Assembly (NCBI GenBank): GCA_023416995.1
Contig: JAEZGI010000037.1
Location: 1-36,661, forward strand
Direction of reading: 5' to 3'
Source of the DNA: Bacteroidota bacterium
Lineage (GTDB): Bacteria > Bacteroidota > Bacteroidia > Chitinophagales > Chitinophagaceae
Length of the DNA stretch: 36,661 nucleotides
Numbering within the stretch: position 1 is the first letter of the stretch; each line of letters starts with the position of its first letter. The notes under the pieces are model-generated. The model was not told the DNA's origin, made no database searches, and was given only the letters and a program-made list of their open reading frames with translations. This document shows positions 1 to 7,399 of the stretch, piece by piece. A program made the position numbers and the translations under genes.

Positions 1-144
1 TAAACCCTTCAAATAGCCGATCAGCGCCCAAATGCTGAAAACCCTCCCAGCCCCCGACGCAAATCAACCGCCTAATAAACCGGGAAAATTCAGCAACCAC
101 CTCATCTGCCGCGACGAGTAAGCAGCATTTGAACGAACGCATAT
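1..144. other. Window edge, no identifiable gene
   Basis: No recognisable gene is seen here. A minus-strand reading frame opens with ATG at 142, two bases after the RluA-like stop codon, and stays open to the window edge (47 codons). Its product resembles no family I know. On the plus strand only a roughly 30-codon frame is open. If the minus frame is real it would be a further gene of the pseudouridine synthase operon, cut off by the window. Confidence 0.2.
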
Positions 145-861
145 TTATTTTGCTTTCCGCAACTGCTGCATCAGCGCACGCATATCTTTGGGCATCTCGG
201 CCTGCAGATCATAACGATTGCCCGATGCATCGCTGAACACCAATCGTTGCGCATGAAGGCCAAGGCGCGCAAGAATCGGTCTCTCTTCATCCTCGGATTT
301 TGAAAGCTTAAACTTTTTCCTGATTGAACTTACTAAAATCGGTTGTCCATCACCGTAAACCGTATCACAGACAATTGAGTGACCGATGTGTTGCATGTGC
401 AACCTGATCTGGTGGGTGCGCCCTGTATGAATCCTGAACTGAAGCAAAGTGTATTTTCCAAACTCTTCAGCTACTTCATAATCTGTAATTGAAATTTTCC
501 CATTTTTGTGTACGATCATCACCGCTTGTTTACCGGGGTGTTGCATCATAGGAACCTCAACGGTCCCTTTCTTTTCGGCAAGCACACCGTGAACAAGACC
601 AAGGTAATATTTCTCTACAGTACGCTCCTGGAACGCTTCTGAGAGATGTTGATGTTCAGCAGCGGTTTTTGCAAACACAATAATGCCGCTTGTTTCACGG
701 TCAATGCGGTGAACAGTAAAGATTTCTCCATACTTCTCCTGCAACATTGATTTTAGTGAAACTTCTTTTCCTTCCCGGTCGGGGATACTTAACAATCCGG
801 CTGGTTTATTTAAAGCAATAAACTGGTCCGTTTCCTCAATAATATTAAGTGCCGTTTTCAA
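145..861 (-). CDS. RluA-family RNA pseudouridine synthase
   Basis: This cytoplasmic enzyme isomerises uridine to pseudouridine in rRNA or tRNA. The 238-residue protein carries the RluA catalytic motif HRIDRETSG with the catalytic Asp at about residue 54. It also has the conserved RTHQIRLHMQHIGHSIVCD block near residues 148-166, and a short basic C-terminus. There is no S4 domain, so it is a single-domain type like RluA, TruC or the RluC/D catalytic cores; its exact target base cannot be told from sequence. It lies 24 bp downstream of a second pseudouridine synthase on the same strand, so the two are probably co-transcribed from the promoter near 2520. Confidence 0.93.
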   Translation of the reverse strand: MKTALNIIEETDQFIALNKPAGLLSIPDREGKEVSLKSMLQEKYGEIFTVHRIDRETSGIIVFAKTAAEHQHLSEAFQERTVEKYYLGLVHGVLAEKKGTVEVPMMQHPGKQAVMIVHKNGKISITDYEVAEEFGKYTLLQFRIHTGRTHQIRLHMQHIGHSIVCDTVYGDGQPILVSSIRKKFKLSKSEDEERPILARLGLHAQRLVFSDASGNRYDLQAEMPKDMRALMQQLRKAK

Positions 862-885
862 TCAAAAGAACTTTTGGTATATAGA

Positions 886-2475
886 TTAGCGTGCTGGCTT
901 CGCGTCCGGCTTTTTTGTATAAGAAGCATTCAGGAACTTCAAAAGACGAACTTCTTTCTCGGATAAAAAACGCCATTTGCCGCGTTCAACATTCTTTTTA
1001 GTAAGATTAGCATACATCACCCGGTCGAGGTTTCTTACATCATAGCCAACGTGTTCAAATATGCGGCGTACAATGCGGTTTTTACCGCTATGAATTTCGA
1101 TTCCAATAACGCTTTTGTCTTTACTGTCAGCATAAGCAAGAACATCCGGAGCTACAAAACCATCTTCGAGTTGCACACCTGCAATGATCCGGTCAAAGTC
1201 TTTTTTAGCCAGCGGTTTGTCAAGCTTAACCTCGTAGATCTTTTTAACCTCGTAGCTGGGGTGAGATAACTTTTGTGCAAGTTCCCCATCGTTGGTCAGC
1301 AAGAGTACGCCGGTTGTGTTCCGGTCAAGGCGACCAATGGGATATACTCTTTCGGTTGTGGCCGATTTAATGATATCCATCACCGTTTTTCTTCCTTCGG
1401 GGTCATCGGTAGTTGTAAGAAAGTCTTTTGGTTTATTAAGAAGTATGTAAACAAAGTTCCGCGTGGCAACCACTTGTTTGCCATGGACCTTCACTTCATC
1501 TCTTATATTCACTTTGAAACCTGGCTCAAGTACAGGTTGCCCGTTTACGTGAACCTTACCGCTTTTTACCAGGTCAGCAGCATCCCTTCTTGAACAAACC
1601 CCGGCATGGGCGATGTATTTGTTAAGCGGCATTACGCCGTCCTTAAATGACTCTTGTTTCGCGGGAACGGCAACCTTCGGGGCTTCGGCTTTCGCCTTTG
1701 CATTTGCTGCACTGCGCGCGATAGTACCGGTTATATCAGTAGGAGCTTTTGAGGGTTTGGGTTTACCGGCATACCCACCTTTGCGATCTTCCTTTTTAAC
1801 CAATGGTTTGCCATAAGCAGATTTTTTTCCATACCCGCGTGGCTCATCGGAGGGTGAGGCTGACTTTGCAGATGTACGTTTACCAAAAGCTCCGGGAGTT
1901 CTTTTAACAGGTGCAGATTTACCATAAGCTGGTTTCGCACCGGATGTATCATTGTCGGTCTTGTATGATGACCGGGAAGGTTTACCGTATGACTTCGCAT
2001 CGGATGCATCATTGTCGTTCTTGTATGATGACCGGGATGGTTTACCGTATGACTTCGCACCGGATGCATCATTGTCGGTCTTGTATGATGACCGGGATGG
2101 TTTACCGTATGACTTCGCATCGGATGCATCATTGTCGATCTTGTATGATGACCGGGATGGTTTACCATATGACTTCGCACCGGATGCATCATTGTCGGTC
2201 TTGTATGATGACCGGGCCGGTGTAGCGCCAGGGCCGCCAGCTTTACCATAAGATTTTGACTTGCCAGGTCGGCGTTCTTCCGGGCTTCGTGCTTCGTTTT
2301 CACGCAGCGGGGCCGAACGCTGGGCATCGCGTTGCAATTTCTTTTCCTGCTTCAGTTTATCGAAATAGGCGTTTTTTTCGTCTCTTGCCTTCTTTTTTTC
2401 CTGGCGGATCTGTTCTTTTTTCTTAGCGCCGGTTGTACCGGTATTTATAAACTTCTCGAAGTTATTTCTTGCCAT
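886..2475 (-). CDS. RsuA/RluB-family 23S/16S rRNA pseudouridine synthase with long repetitive N-terminus
   Basis: The C-terminal half is a standard RsuA/RluB/RluE/RluF enzyme. An S4 RNA-binding domain begins at about residue 282 (MPLNKYIAHAGVCSRRDAAD). It is followed by the catalytic domain with GRLDRNTTGVLL, the likely catalytic Asp being residue 384. The family core is roughly 240-250 residues, but this protein has 529 because of a 281-residue low-complexity extension rich in Lys, Ser, Gly, Tyr and Asp. That extension contains near-identical 20-residue repeats of the type SYGKPSRSSYKTDNDAS. Such basic disordered tails are seen on this enzyme in other Bacteroidota and probably aid RNA binding (inference). 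The first ATG, MARNNFEKF, is taken as the start; a TACCTTTG box lies about 42 bp upstream. Confidence 0.92.
   Translation of the reverse strand: MARNNFEKFINTGTTGAKKKEQIRQEKKKARDEKNAYFDKLKQEKKLQRDAQRSAPLRENEARSPEERRPGKSKSYGKAGGPGATPARSSYKTDNDASGAKSYGKPSRSSYKIDNDASDAKSYGKPSRSSYKTDNDASGAKSYGKPSRSSYKNDNDASDAKSYGKPSRSSYKTDNDTSGAKPAYGKSAPVKRTPGAFGKRTSAKSASPSDEPRGYGKKSAYGKPLVKKEDRKGGYAGKPKPSKAPTDITGTIARSAANAKAKAEAPKVAVPAKQESFKDGVMPLNKYIAHAGVCSRRDAADLVKSGKVHVNGQPVLEPGFKVNIRDEVKVHGKQVVATRNFVYILLNKPKDFLTTTDDPEGRKTVMDIIKSATTERVYPIGRLDRNTTGVLLLTNDGELAQKLSHPSYEVKKIYEVKLDKPLAKKDFDRIIAGVQLEDGFVAPDVLAYADSKDKSVIGIEIHSGKNRIVRRIFEHVGYDVRNLDRVMYANLTKKNVERGKWRFLSEKEVRLLKFLNASYTKKPDAKPAR
1933..2216 (-). repeat. 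60-bp in-frame tandem repeat, about 4.7 copies
   Basis: Five consecutive 60-bp units, each exactly 20 codons, differ from one another by only a few bases. They lie inside the N-terminal extension of the RluB-like gene and encode SYGKPSRSSYKxDNDASxAK units. The variable codons alternate Gly/Asp and Thr/Asn/Ile. The low divergence suggests recent expansion by replication slippage or unequal recombination. Because the period is a multiple of three, several other frames across the array are also open; those are artefacts. Confidence 0.95.
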
Positions 2476-2516
2476 TTGAAGCGATTTGCTGTTTTACAAC
2501 AGTAGTGAGTAATAAA

Positions 2517-2524
2517 CAAAGGTA
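2517..2524 (-). promoter_or_regulatory. Candidate -7 box for the pseudouridine synthase operon
   Basis: On the minus strand this reads TACCTTTG, an exact match to the Bacteroidota -7 consensus TAnnTTTG, about 42 bp upstream of the RluB-like start. No convincing TTTG -33 element is seen at the proper distance, so the assignment rests on the -7 box and position. Confidence 0.45.
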
Positions 2525-2593
2525 GTCTTTTTCGGGCAGGGCACTGAATTAACCGCTTGTCACATCACAACACATTGTATTCCCGTGCGTAAC

Positions 2594-2601
2594 TAAATTT
2601 G
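2594..2601 (+). promoter_or_regulatory. Candidate -7 box for the DUF1801 gene
   Basis: TAAATTTG matches TAnnTTTG exactly and lies 49 bp before the DUF1801 start. The best upstream element is an ATTG only 16 bp away, so the -33 is weak. Together with the box at 2517 it makes this 175-bp gap a divergent promoter region. Confidence 0.4.
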
Positions 2602-2650
2602 AAAACGCTGGCAATAGTTCAAGCCAATAACTATTTATTGAATCCATGTC

Positions 2651-3031
2651 ATGAAATCGGTAGACCTGTTTTACGCTAAACTTCCGGAGCCCAATGCCGG
2701 GTGTCTTGCGGCTTTACGAACAATTATTCTTAATCACGAACCGCAGATAGGCGAATCCCTGAAATACGGGATGCCGTTTTTCACTTACAAAAAAAAGATG
2801 CTTTGTTATTTCTGGATCGATAAAAAAACTGCCCTGCCCTATATCGGTTTCATGGAAGGGCGAAATCTGCGTTTCGACTGGCTGGAAGCTGGCAACCGCG
2901 CGCGGATTTCGATCATGTATATGGATCCATATGAGGATATTCCGGTAAAAAAGATCAAAAAGACATTGGACGCATCAATAGCCATTCTGAGCAAAAAAAA
3001 GGAAGACAGCACGCGGATAAAGGCTGTTTAA
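2651..3031 (+). CDS. DUF1801 domain protein
   Basis: This 126-residue soluble protein has the DUF1801 (YdhG-like) pattern. An N-terminal helix (residues 1-30) is followed by GESLKYGMPFFTYKKKMLCYF, then a beta-rich part with LPYIGFMEG and a C-terminal Lys-rich helix. The biochemical role of the family is not established. It is a single-gene unit on the plus strand, divergent from the pseudouridine synthases and convergent with rlmN. The ATG at 2651 follows an out-of-frame ATG at 2646. A weak inverted repeat (TAAGGT at 3036, ACCTTA at 3052) lies between the convergent stops. Confidence 0.85.
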   Translation: MKSVDLFYAKLPEPNAGCLAALRTIILNHEPQIGESLKYGMPFFTYKKKMLCYFWIDKKTALPYIGFMEGRNLRFDWLEAGNRARISIMYMDPYEDIPVKKIKKTLDASIAILSKKKEDSTRIKAV

Positions 3032-3074
3032 AATATAAGGTCGTGCCGTTAACCTTAATGGGCAGCATCAGTAA

Positions 3075-4130
3075 TTACACTACCGGGTTCGCTTTGTTGG
3101 CTAACTGACCACAGGCAGCATCAATGTCCTTGCCCCGGCTGCGGCGCAAACGAGCATTTACTTTATGTTTGGCCAGGTAAGCCATAAAAGCCTGTACGGT
3201 TTCTTCGTCTGGTTTGGCGAACGCGGCAGCGTCTATCGGGTTATATTCAATGATATTTACAAGATCAGCAGGAACCTGCCGGAATATTTTTATCAGTTCA
3301 TCTGCATCAGCAATGCTGTCATTGAAGTTGCGGAACAGGATGTATTCGAGTGTGATTTCGTTGCCTGTTTTCTTATAGAAATAGTTAAGTGCTTCAACCA
3401 GCGCTTTCAGATTGTTGCTCTCGTTGATGGGCATGATCTCGTTCCTTTTCTGATCGTTGGCGGCATGTAATGAAACCGCAAGCTTGAAACGCACTTCATC
3501 ATCACCCAGTTGTTTGATCATTTTGGCAACACCTGCAGTCGATACGGTAATGCGTCTTGGGCTCATGCCAAGTCCATCGGGTGAACTGATTCTTTCAATC
3601 GCCTTAAGAACGTTTTTATAATTGAGTAGAGGTTCACCCATGCCCATAAAAACAATATTTGTGAGCTTCTTATTGAAAACCTTTTCGCTTTGTTCGTTGA
3701 TCAGCACAACCTCATCGAAGATCTCATCAAAATCAAGATTTCGTTTGCGGTCCATATAACCGGTAGCGCAGAATTTGCAACTGAGCGAGCAACCAATCTG
3801 CGAGGATACGCAGGCGGTTTTTCTTTCATCGGTAGGGATAAGTACGCCTTCAACAAGATGTTTATCCCAGGTGCGGAAGCGGCTCTTTACCGTGCCATCG
3901 CCTGAATACTGGGTTGTGTCGACACTAAGCGCGGGCAGGGTAAAATTTTCTTCCAGCTTGGCTCTCAGGTCTTTGCTGAGATTGGTCATAGCATCAAAGG
4001 TTTGCGCCTGCCTGGTCCACAGCCATTCGTAAACCTGTTTAGCCCGGAACTTTTTTTCATTCAGGGTCTCAAAAAAAGCCTCCAGGTCATTTAAACCCAG
4101 GTGCCGTATGTTTTTCTTTGTGCTGACCAT
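3075..4130 (-). CDS. rlmN: Dual-specificity 23S rRNA/tRNA adenine C2-methyltransferase RlmN
   Basis: This radical SAM enzyme methylates C2 of A2503 in 23S rRNA, and in many bacteria also A37 of certain tRNAs. The 351 residues match the family length. The radical SAM cluster motif CxxxCxxC is C114, C118 and C121 (CSLSCKFCATG). The methyl-carrying cysteine is C340 in RGKDIDAACGQL. GMGEPLLNY and the SLHAANDQKRNEIMPIN block are also present. It is a monocistronic minus-strand gene, divergent from the thiolase and convergent with DUF1801. A TACCTTTG box ends only 4 bp upstream of the ATG, which would give a very short or absent leader. Confidence 0.97.
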   Translation of the reverse strand: MVSTKKNIRHLGLNDLEAFFETLNEKKFRAKQVYEWLWTRQAQTFDAMTNLSKDLRAKLEENFTLPALSVDTTQYSGDGTVKSRFRTWDKHLVEGVLIPTDERKTACVSSQIGCSLSCKFCATGYMDRKRNLDFDEIFDEVVLINEQSEKVFNKKLTNIVFMGMGEPLLNYKNVLKAIERISSPDGLGMSPRRITVSTAGVAKMIKQLGDDEVRFKLAVSLHAANDQKRNEIMPINESNNLKALVEALNYFYKKTGNEITLEYILFRNFNDSIADADELIKIFRQVPADLVNIIEYNPIDAAAFAKPDEETVQAFMAYLAKHKVNARLRRSRGKDIDAACGQLANKANPVV

Positions 4131-4134
4131 AGCG

Positions 4135-4142
4135 CAAAGGTA
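4135..4142 (-). promoter_or_regulatory. Candidate -7 box for rlmN
   Basis: Minus-strand TACCTTTG matches the Bacteroidota -7 consensus. It lies immediately upstream of the rlmN ATG, so initiation from it would give a nearly leaderless mRNA. No clear TTTG -33 element is seen. Confidence 0.35.
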
Positions 4143-4220
4143 TTGCTAAAAACGGATTGTAGTTTGTTAAGGATATCCGCAATTTCCCTCCGGCAATGGT
4201 TTATATGTATCAGGATGAAG

Positions 4221-4251
4221 TTTGATGATGATAAAATAAAGAAGAGATTTG
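4221..4251 (+). promoter_or_regulatory. Candidate promoter for the thiolase gene
   Basis: TTTG at 4221-4224 is followed after 19 bp by GAGATTTG at 4244-4251, one base off the TAnnTTTG consensus. The implied transcription start near 4258 lies upstream of the ATG at 4293. It lies downstream of the longest possible start at 4101, which supports the shorter thiolase. Confidence 0.5.
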
Positions 4252-4292
4252 CCCCCTATAACCGGCAACATTGCCTTAAAATACCTGATTTT

Positions 4293-5495
4293 ATGACGCG
4301 TGCTTTTATAATTGATGCTGTGAGAACCCCGATTGGTAAATATGGAGGTGCACTCAGCAGTATCAGGCCCGATGATTTGCTGGCAACTGTAATAAAAGCG
4401 CTACTGGACCGCAACCCGGGTATTGATGTAAATGCCATTGAAGACGTGATTGCCGGCGATGCCAACCAGGCCGGCGAAGACAACAGGAACGTTGCCCGTA
4501 TGGCTGCGCTGTTGGCCGGACTGCCGGTAACTGTTCCAGGGAATACTGTCAATCGTTTATGTGCTTCCGGACTGCAGGCAATTATGGATGCTGCCCGCGC
4601 GGTGTTTTGTGGTGAAGGTGAACTCTATATTGCGGGCGGGGTAGAAAGTATGACCCGCGCACCATATGTGATTCCAAAATCGGGTGGATCCTGGAACCGC
4701 AACCTGCAGATGGTAGATACCACCATTGGCTGGCGGCTACCAAATAAAAAACTGACCGATCTGTATTATCCTTATTCGATGGGTGAAACTGCAGAAAATG
4801 TGGCCAGCCAATGGAACATTACCCGCGAACAACAGGATCAGTTTGCAATGCATTCACAGGAAAAATATTTCCAGGCACTTAATGCCGGAAAATGGGATGA
4901 TGAGATTGTCGGTGTCGAGATCCTGGGTGGTAAAAAAGACAAGATCTATTTTACCAAAGATGAACAGCCTCGTCAAAGTATTCTATCAAAACTGGCATCA
5001 CTCAAACCTGTTTTTAAAAGCGATGGCACGGTAACGGCCGGTAATTCTGCGGGTATAAACGATGGAGCATCTGCTCTGCTGATAGCAAGCTTAGACGCAG
5101 TAACCAAATACCAGTTGAAACCCCTGGCCGAAATCATTTCAATGGCAGTGGCAGGTGTGGACCCGGCGATTATGGGCGTGGGACCGGTACCCGCAACCAG
5201 GAAGGCACTTCAACGTGCGGGCATAACGGTTAAAGAACTGGATCTTGTTGAACTCAATGAAGCTTTTGCCGTGCAGGCGCTGGCCTGCATCGGCGATCTG
5301 GAACTTGATGCATCGCTGATTAATGTGAATGGAGGATCAATTGCAATTGGTCATCCTCTTGGTTGCAGCGGTGCACGGATAACGACAACGCTGGTACATG
5401 AGCTCAAACGTCGTGACGCCCGTTACGCTCTCGCAACCATGTGTGTTGGCGTTGGACAAGGCGCGGCAATGGTGGTAAAAAAAGCAGGTTCCTAA
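4293..5495 (+). CDS. Acetyl-CoA C-acyltransferase, 3-oxoadipyl-CoA thiolase type
   Basis: This thiolase cleaves or condenses acyl-CoA and acetyl-CoA. The 400-residue protein has the nucleophilic Cys at about 90 (NRLCASG), the catalytic His at about 354 (GHPLGCSGAR) and the second Cys at about 384 (MCVGVGQGAA). The sequence GDANQAGEDNRNVARMAALL and the DTTIGWR stretch are typical of PcaF/PaaJ 3-oxoadipyl-CoA thiolases. No other aromatic-degradation or beta-oxidation gene is nearby, so the substrate is uncertain. The reading frame is open back to 4101, but family alignment begins at MTRAFIIDAVRTPIG and a promoter candidate lies in between. Its TAA overlaps the stop codon of the convergent permease. 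Confidence 0.93.
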   Translation: MTRAFIIDAVRTPIGKYGGALSSIRPDDLLATVIKALLDRNPGIDVNAIEDVIAGDANQAGEDNRNVARMAALLAGLPVTVPGNTVNRLCASGLQAIMDAARAVFCGEGELYIAGGVESMTRAPYVIPKSGGSWNRNLQMVDTTIGWRLPNKKLTDLYYPYSMGETAENVASQWNITREQQDQFAMHSQEKYFQALNAGKWDDEIVGVEILGGKKDKIYFTKDEQPRQSILSKLASLKPVFKSDGTVTAGNSAGINDGASALLIASLDAVTKYQLKPLAEIISMAVAGVDPAIMGVGPVPATRKALQRAGITVKELDLVELNEAFAVQALACIGDLELDASLINVNGGSIAIGHPLGCSGARITTTLVHELKRRDARYALATMCVGVGQGAAMVVKKAGS

Positions 5496-6697
5496 TACAT
5501 GTTCAACAACAATTTTCTCACCATCCTGTGATTAATGATCAATGACAATATGGTTAATGAAGCGGCTACCAGCCAAACGTTCCAGTGAACCCAGGGAGAA
5601 AGTTCAGGACGATCGGCCAAAACAAAATGATAAAATAACCAGTGAAATAATTGCGTCAATAACACGGCTGACAAAACAACCATCACATACGAAGGCGCAA
5701 AAATCGCGGTAACCTTTTTACTGAGCCAGCCGGGAGAGTAACCCAACGTGAGCAGTAATTGCAGGTTCTCTTTGCTTCGTGCAATCATCAACTGCAGGTA
5801 AAATGAGAACAACATCATTGCAAGAATTACCACGAGTAAACCAAAAAAACCTAGACCGGTAAAAATTCCCTGTAACACCTGCTTCACCCGGCCGAATTTC
5901 GTTTTGTCTTTGTTGATGTTATAGTTTTTTGAATCCAGGAAGTTCAAAAAAGCCGGATCATTTGCATCTTTTGTTCTGATAAAGAGCCGGGTTGCTTTTA
6001 CATCAGTAACGCCGGCGAATTCTTTGTTCGCCCAATGAAGAAATGCTTCAGGAACCAGAACGGAATTGATTCGGTCACTAAAACCAACAATCGTTGCCTG
6101 GAAGGTTTGTGCACGTCCATTCTCACCAAAACAGTTAATGTTAACAATCAACTGCGAAGCCGTAGCCTCTGAAACCTGTGGCAGCCCATATCCTGGCGCA
6201 AACACGTTATAAATTTCAAGGAAGTCCGCCGATAATATCACCGGGATAAGCATCTGGCCAGGCTGCCATTGGAAGGCTGATGGTACATCGTCAATGAAAG
6301 ACGCATCCAACGCTTCAACAAAAAAATCGGTACTAAAGGGAATGATACGGTCGATACTTAACTGTGTCCTGAAACGGTTGGCTATCAAAGGACCAACGCC
6401 ATCGATAAAAGGCTGGTCAGCCACTTCCCTGATTTCAGCTTCCTGGAAAAGATTTTTATCAAGATCGCCCATCGTTTCGTTGGTGATGGTTTTGCTGATA
6501 GAGATAAAATCAAAATCATTTTTTGCCGGGGTATTATTACCCAGAAGCTGCTGTATGTTTAGAAACATCTGGATGGAACACAACAACAACAAAACACCCA
6601 GACCCAGACCCACAAAAGAAAATATTCCTGAGTACCGGCTTGTGTTGCGTTGAATAAGTGGTTTTATATATCTGAACGAAGGTTTTGTCAATGGCAT
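5492..6697 (-). CDS. FtsX/MacB-like ABC transporter permease
   Basis: This 401-residue inner-membrane protein has the FtsX/LolCE layout. One N-terminal membrane helix (about 23-45) is followed by a roughly 240-residue extracytoplasmic domain. Three C-terminal helices follow (about 285-310, 330-355 and 375-395). It pairs with the ATPase gene ending 4 bp upstream. The family moves lipoproteins, peptides or small molecules, or drives envelope proteins mechanically; the cargo here is unknown. The start MPLTKPSFRYIKPL at 6697 is preferred. A 57-codon upstream extension to 6868 is open, but it lies inside the ATPase gene and lacks family character. The stop overlaps that of the thiolase tail to tail. 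Confidence 0.85.
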   Translation of the reverse strand: MPLTKPSFRYIKPLIQRNTSRYSGIFSFVGLGLGVLLLLCSIQMFLNIQQLLGNNTPAKNDFDFISISKTITNETMGDLDKNLFQEAEIREVADQPFIDGVGPLIANRFRTQLSIDRIIPFSTDFFVEALDASFIDDVPSAFQWQPGQMLIPVILSADFLEIYNVFAPGYGLPQVSEATASQLIVNINCFGENGRAQTFQATIVGFSDRINSVLVPEAFLHWANKEFAGVTDVKATRLFIRTKDANDPAFLNFLDSKNYNINKDKTKFGRVKQVLQGIFTGLGFFGLLVVILAMMLFSFYLQLMIARSKENLQLLLTLGYSPGWLSKKVTAIFAPSYVMVVLSAVLLTQLFHWLFYHFVLADRPELSPWVHWNVWLVAASLTILSLIINHRMVRKLLLNMY

Positions 6698-6701
6698 CTG
6701 T

Positions 6702-7343
6702 TTATAAATATAATAACCTTGTATGGGGGAACCGTGGCGTTTGTTCAAGGTCCGCAAGAATGACTGTTGCCTTCCGCAGTGCCGCCTCTTCCAGGATGAG
6801 ATCCATAGCTGCTGCCGCATTTTTGTTGTCGAGATGACTAAAGGGTTCATCAAGCAATAAAACTTCAAAAGGCTGCATCAATGAACGGATGATGGCGATA
6901 CGTTGTTGTTCGCCATAAGAACAGTTACCACAAAAGCTATCAAGTTTATCGCTTATGCCTAACCGTGAGGCCATCATATCAATGGGATCGTCTGTATGGT
7001 ATGGCGACAGTTGTCTTTTTAAAAGAAGATTATTTCTTACCGACTCGTTTTTAAACAGGCGCAGATCCTGGAAAACGATACTTACCTGGCTGGCGCGGAA
7101 AACGGCCATTTGTTCATGATCAACACCGCGAAGCGCCTTATTGTTGTAAAGGATAGCACCTGTATAGTCCCTGCGCATGCCATAAAGAAAATGAACAAGA
7201 GATGTTTTACCGCTACCTGAGGGTGCTACCAACTCAATAAGGTCACCCGGGTTGATAGCAATATCTTTCAACCATACGTGTGAGGATGCGTGGCGGTCGC
7301 CTGGAAAATATGCCGGTAAAAGTTGTTGGAGATTAATCACCAT
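6702..7343 (-). CDS. ABC transporter ATP-binding protein with degenerate motifs
   Basis: A LolD/FtsE-like nucleotide-binding subunit of 213 residues, expected to power the permease just downstream. Walker A is APSGSGKT (40-47), the Q-loop Gln is in FQDLRLF (about 92), Walker B is VLLLDEP (161-167) and the D-loop is SHLD (169-172). The signature motif, normally LSGGQQR, reads SYGEQQR (142-148). The region of the switch histidine reads VILADLEQ with no His. It therefore may bind ATP but hydrolyse it abnormally (inference). A strong minus-strand terminator lies 17-35 bp upstream, so the pair should have its own promoter or rely on readthrough. Confidence 0.9.
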   Translation of the reverse strand: MVINLQQLLPAYFPGDRHASSHVWLKDIAINPGDLIELVAPSGSGKTSLVHFLYGMRRDYTGAILYNNKALRGVDHEQMAVFRASQVSIVFQDLRLFKNESVRNNLLLKRQLSPYHTDDPIDMMASRLGISDKLDSFCGNCSYGEQQRIAIIRSLMQPFEVLLLDEPFSHLDNKNAAAAMDLILEEAALRKATVILADLEQTPRFPHTRLLYL

Positions 7344-7360
7344 AAGGCAGGTACGTTATA

Positions 7361-7397
7361 AAAGAAAACAGCACCGGTTAAAAGCCGGTGCTGTTTT
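7361..7397 (-). terminator. Rho-independent terminator after the DUF4836 gene
   Basis: Perfect 13-bp arms, AAAACAGCACCGG at 7365-7377 and its complement at 7385-7397, enclose a 7-nt loop. In the minus direction the stem is followed by TTTTCTTTTAT. It begins immediately beyond the DUF4836 stop codon. Confidence 0.85.
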
Positions 7398-7399
7398 TA

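Noticed and set aside
1731..2327. Long repetitive open frames on both strands across the RluB-like gene extension
   Set aside because: They arise because the 60-bp repeat is a multiple of three, which keeps several frames open. The His/Met/Pro or Met/Ser/Cys-rich products lack family character, while the RluB frame continues into conserved domains.
4101..4292. N-terminal extension of the thiolase to 4101
   Set aside because: It overlaps the rlmN start and adds 64 residues outside the conserved thiolase fold. The promoter candidate lies downstream of it, so the start at 4293 is preferred.
6698..6868. 57-residue extension of the FtsX-like permease
   Set aside because: It lies wholly inside the ATPase gene in another frame. 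The internal Met at 6697, just after the ATPase stop, gives a normal permease.
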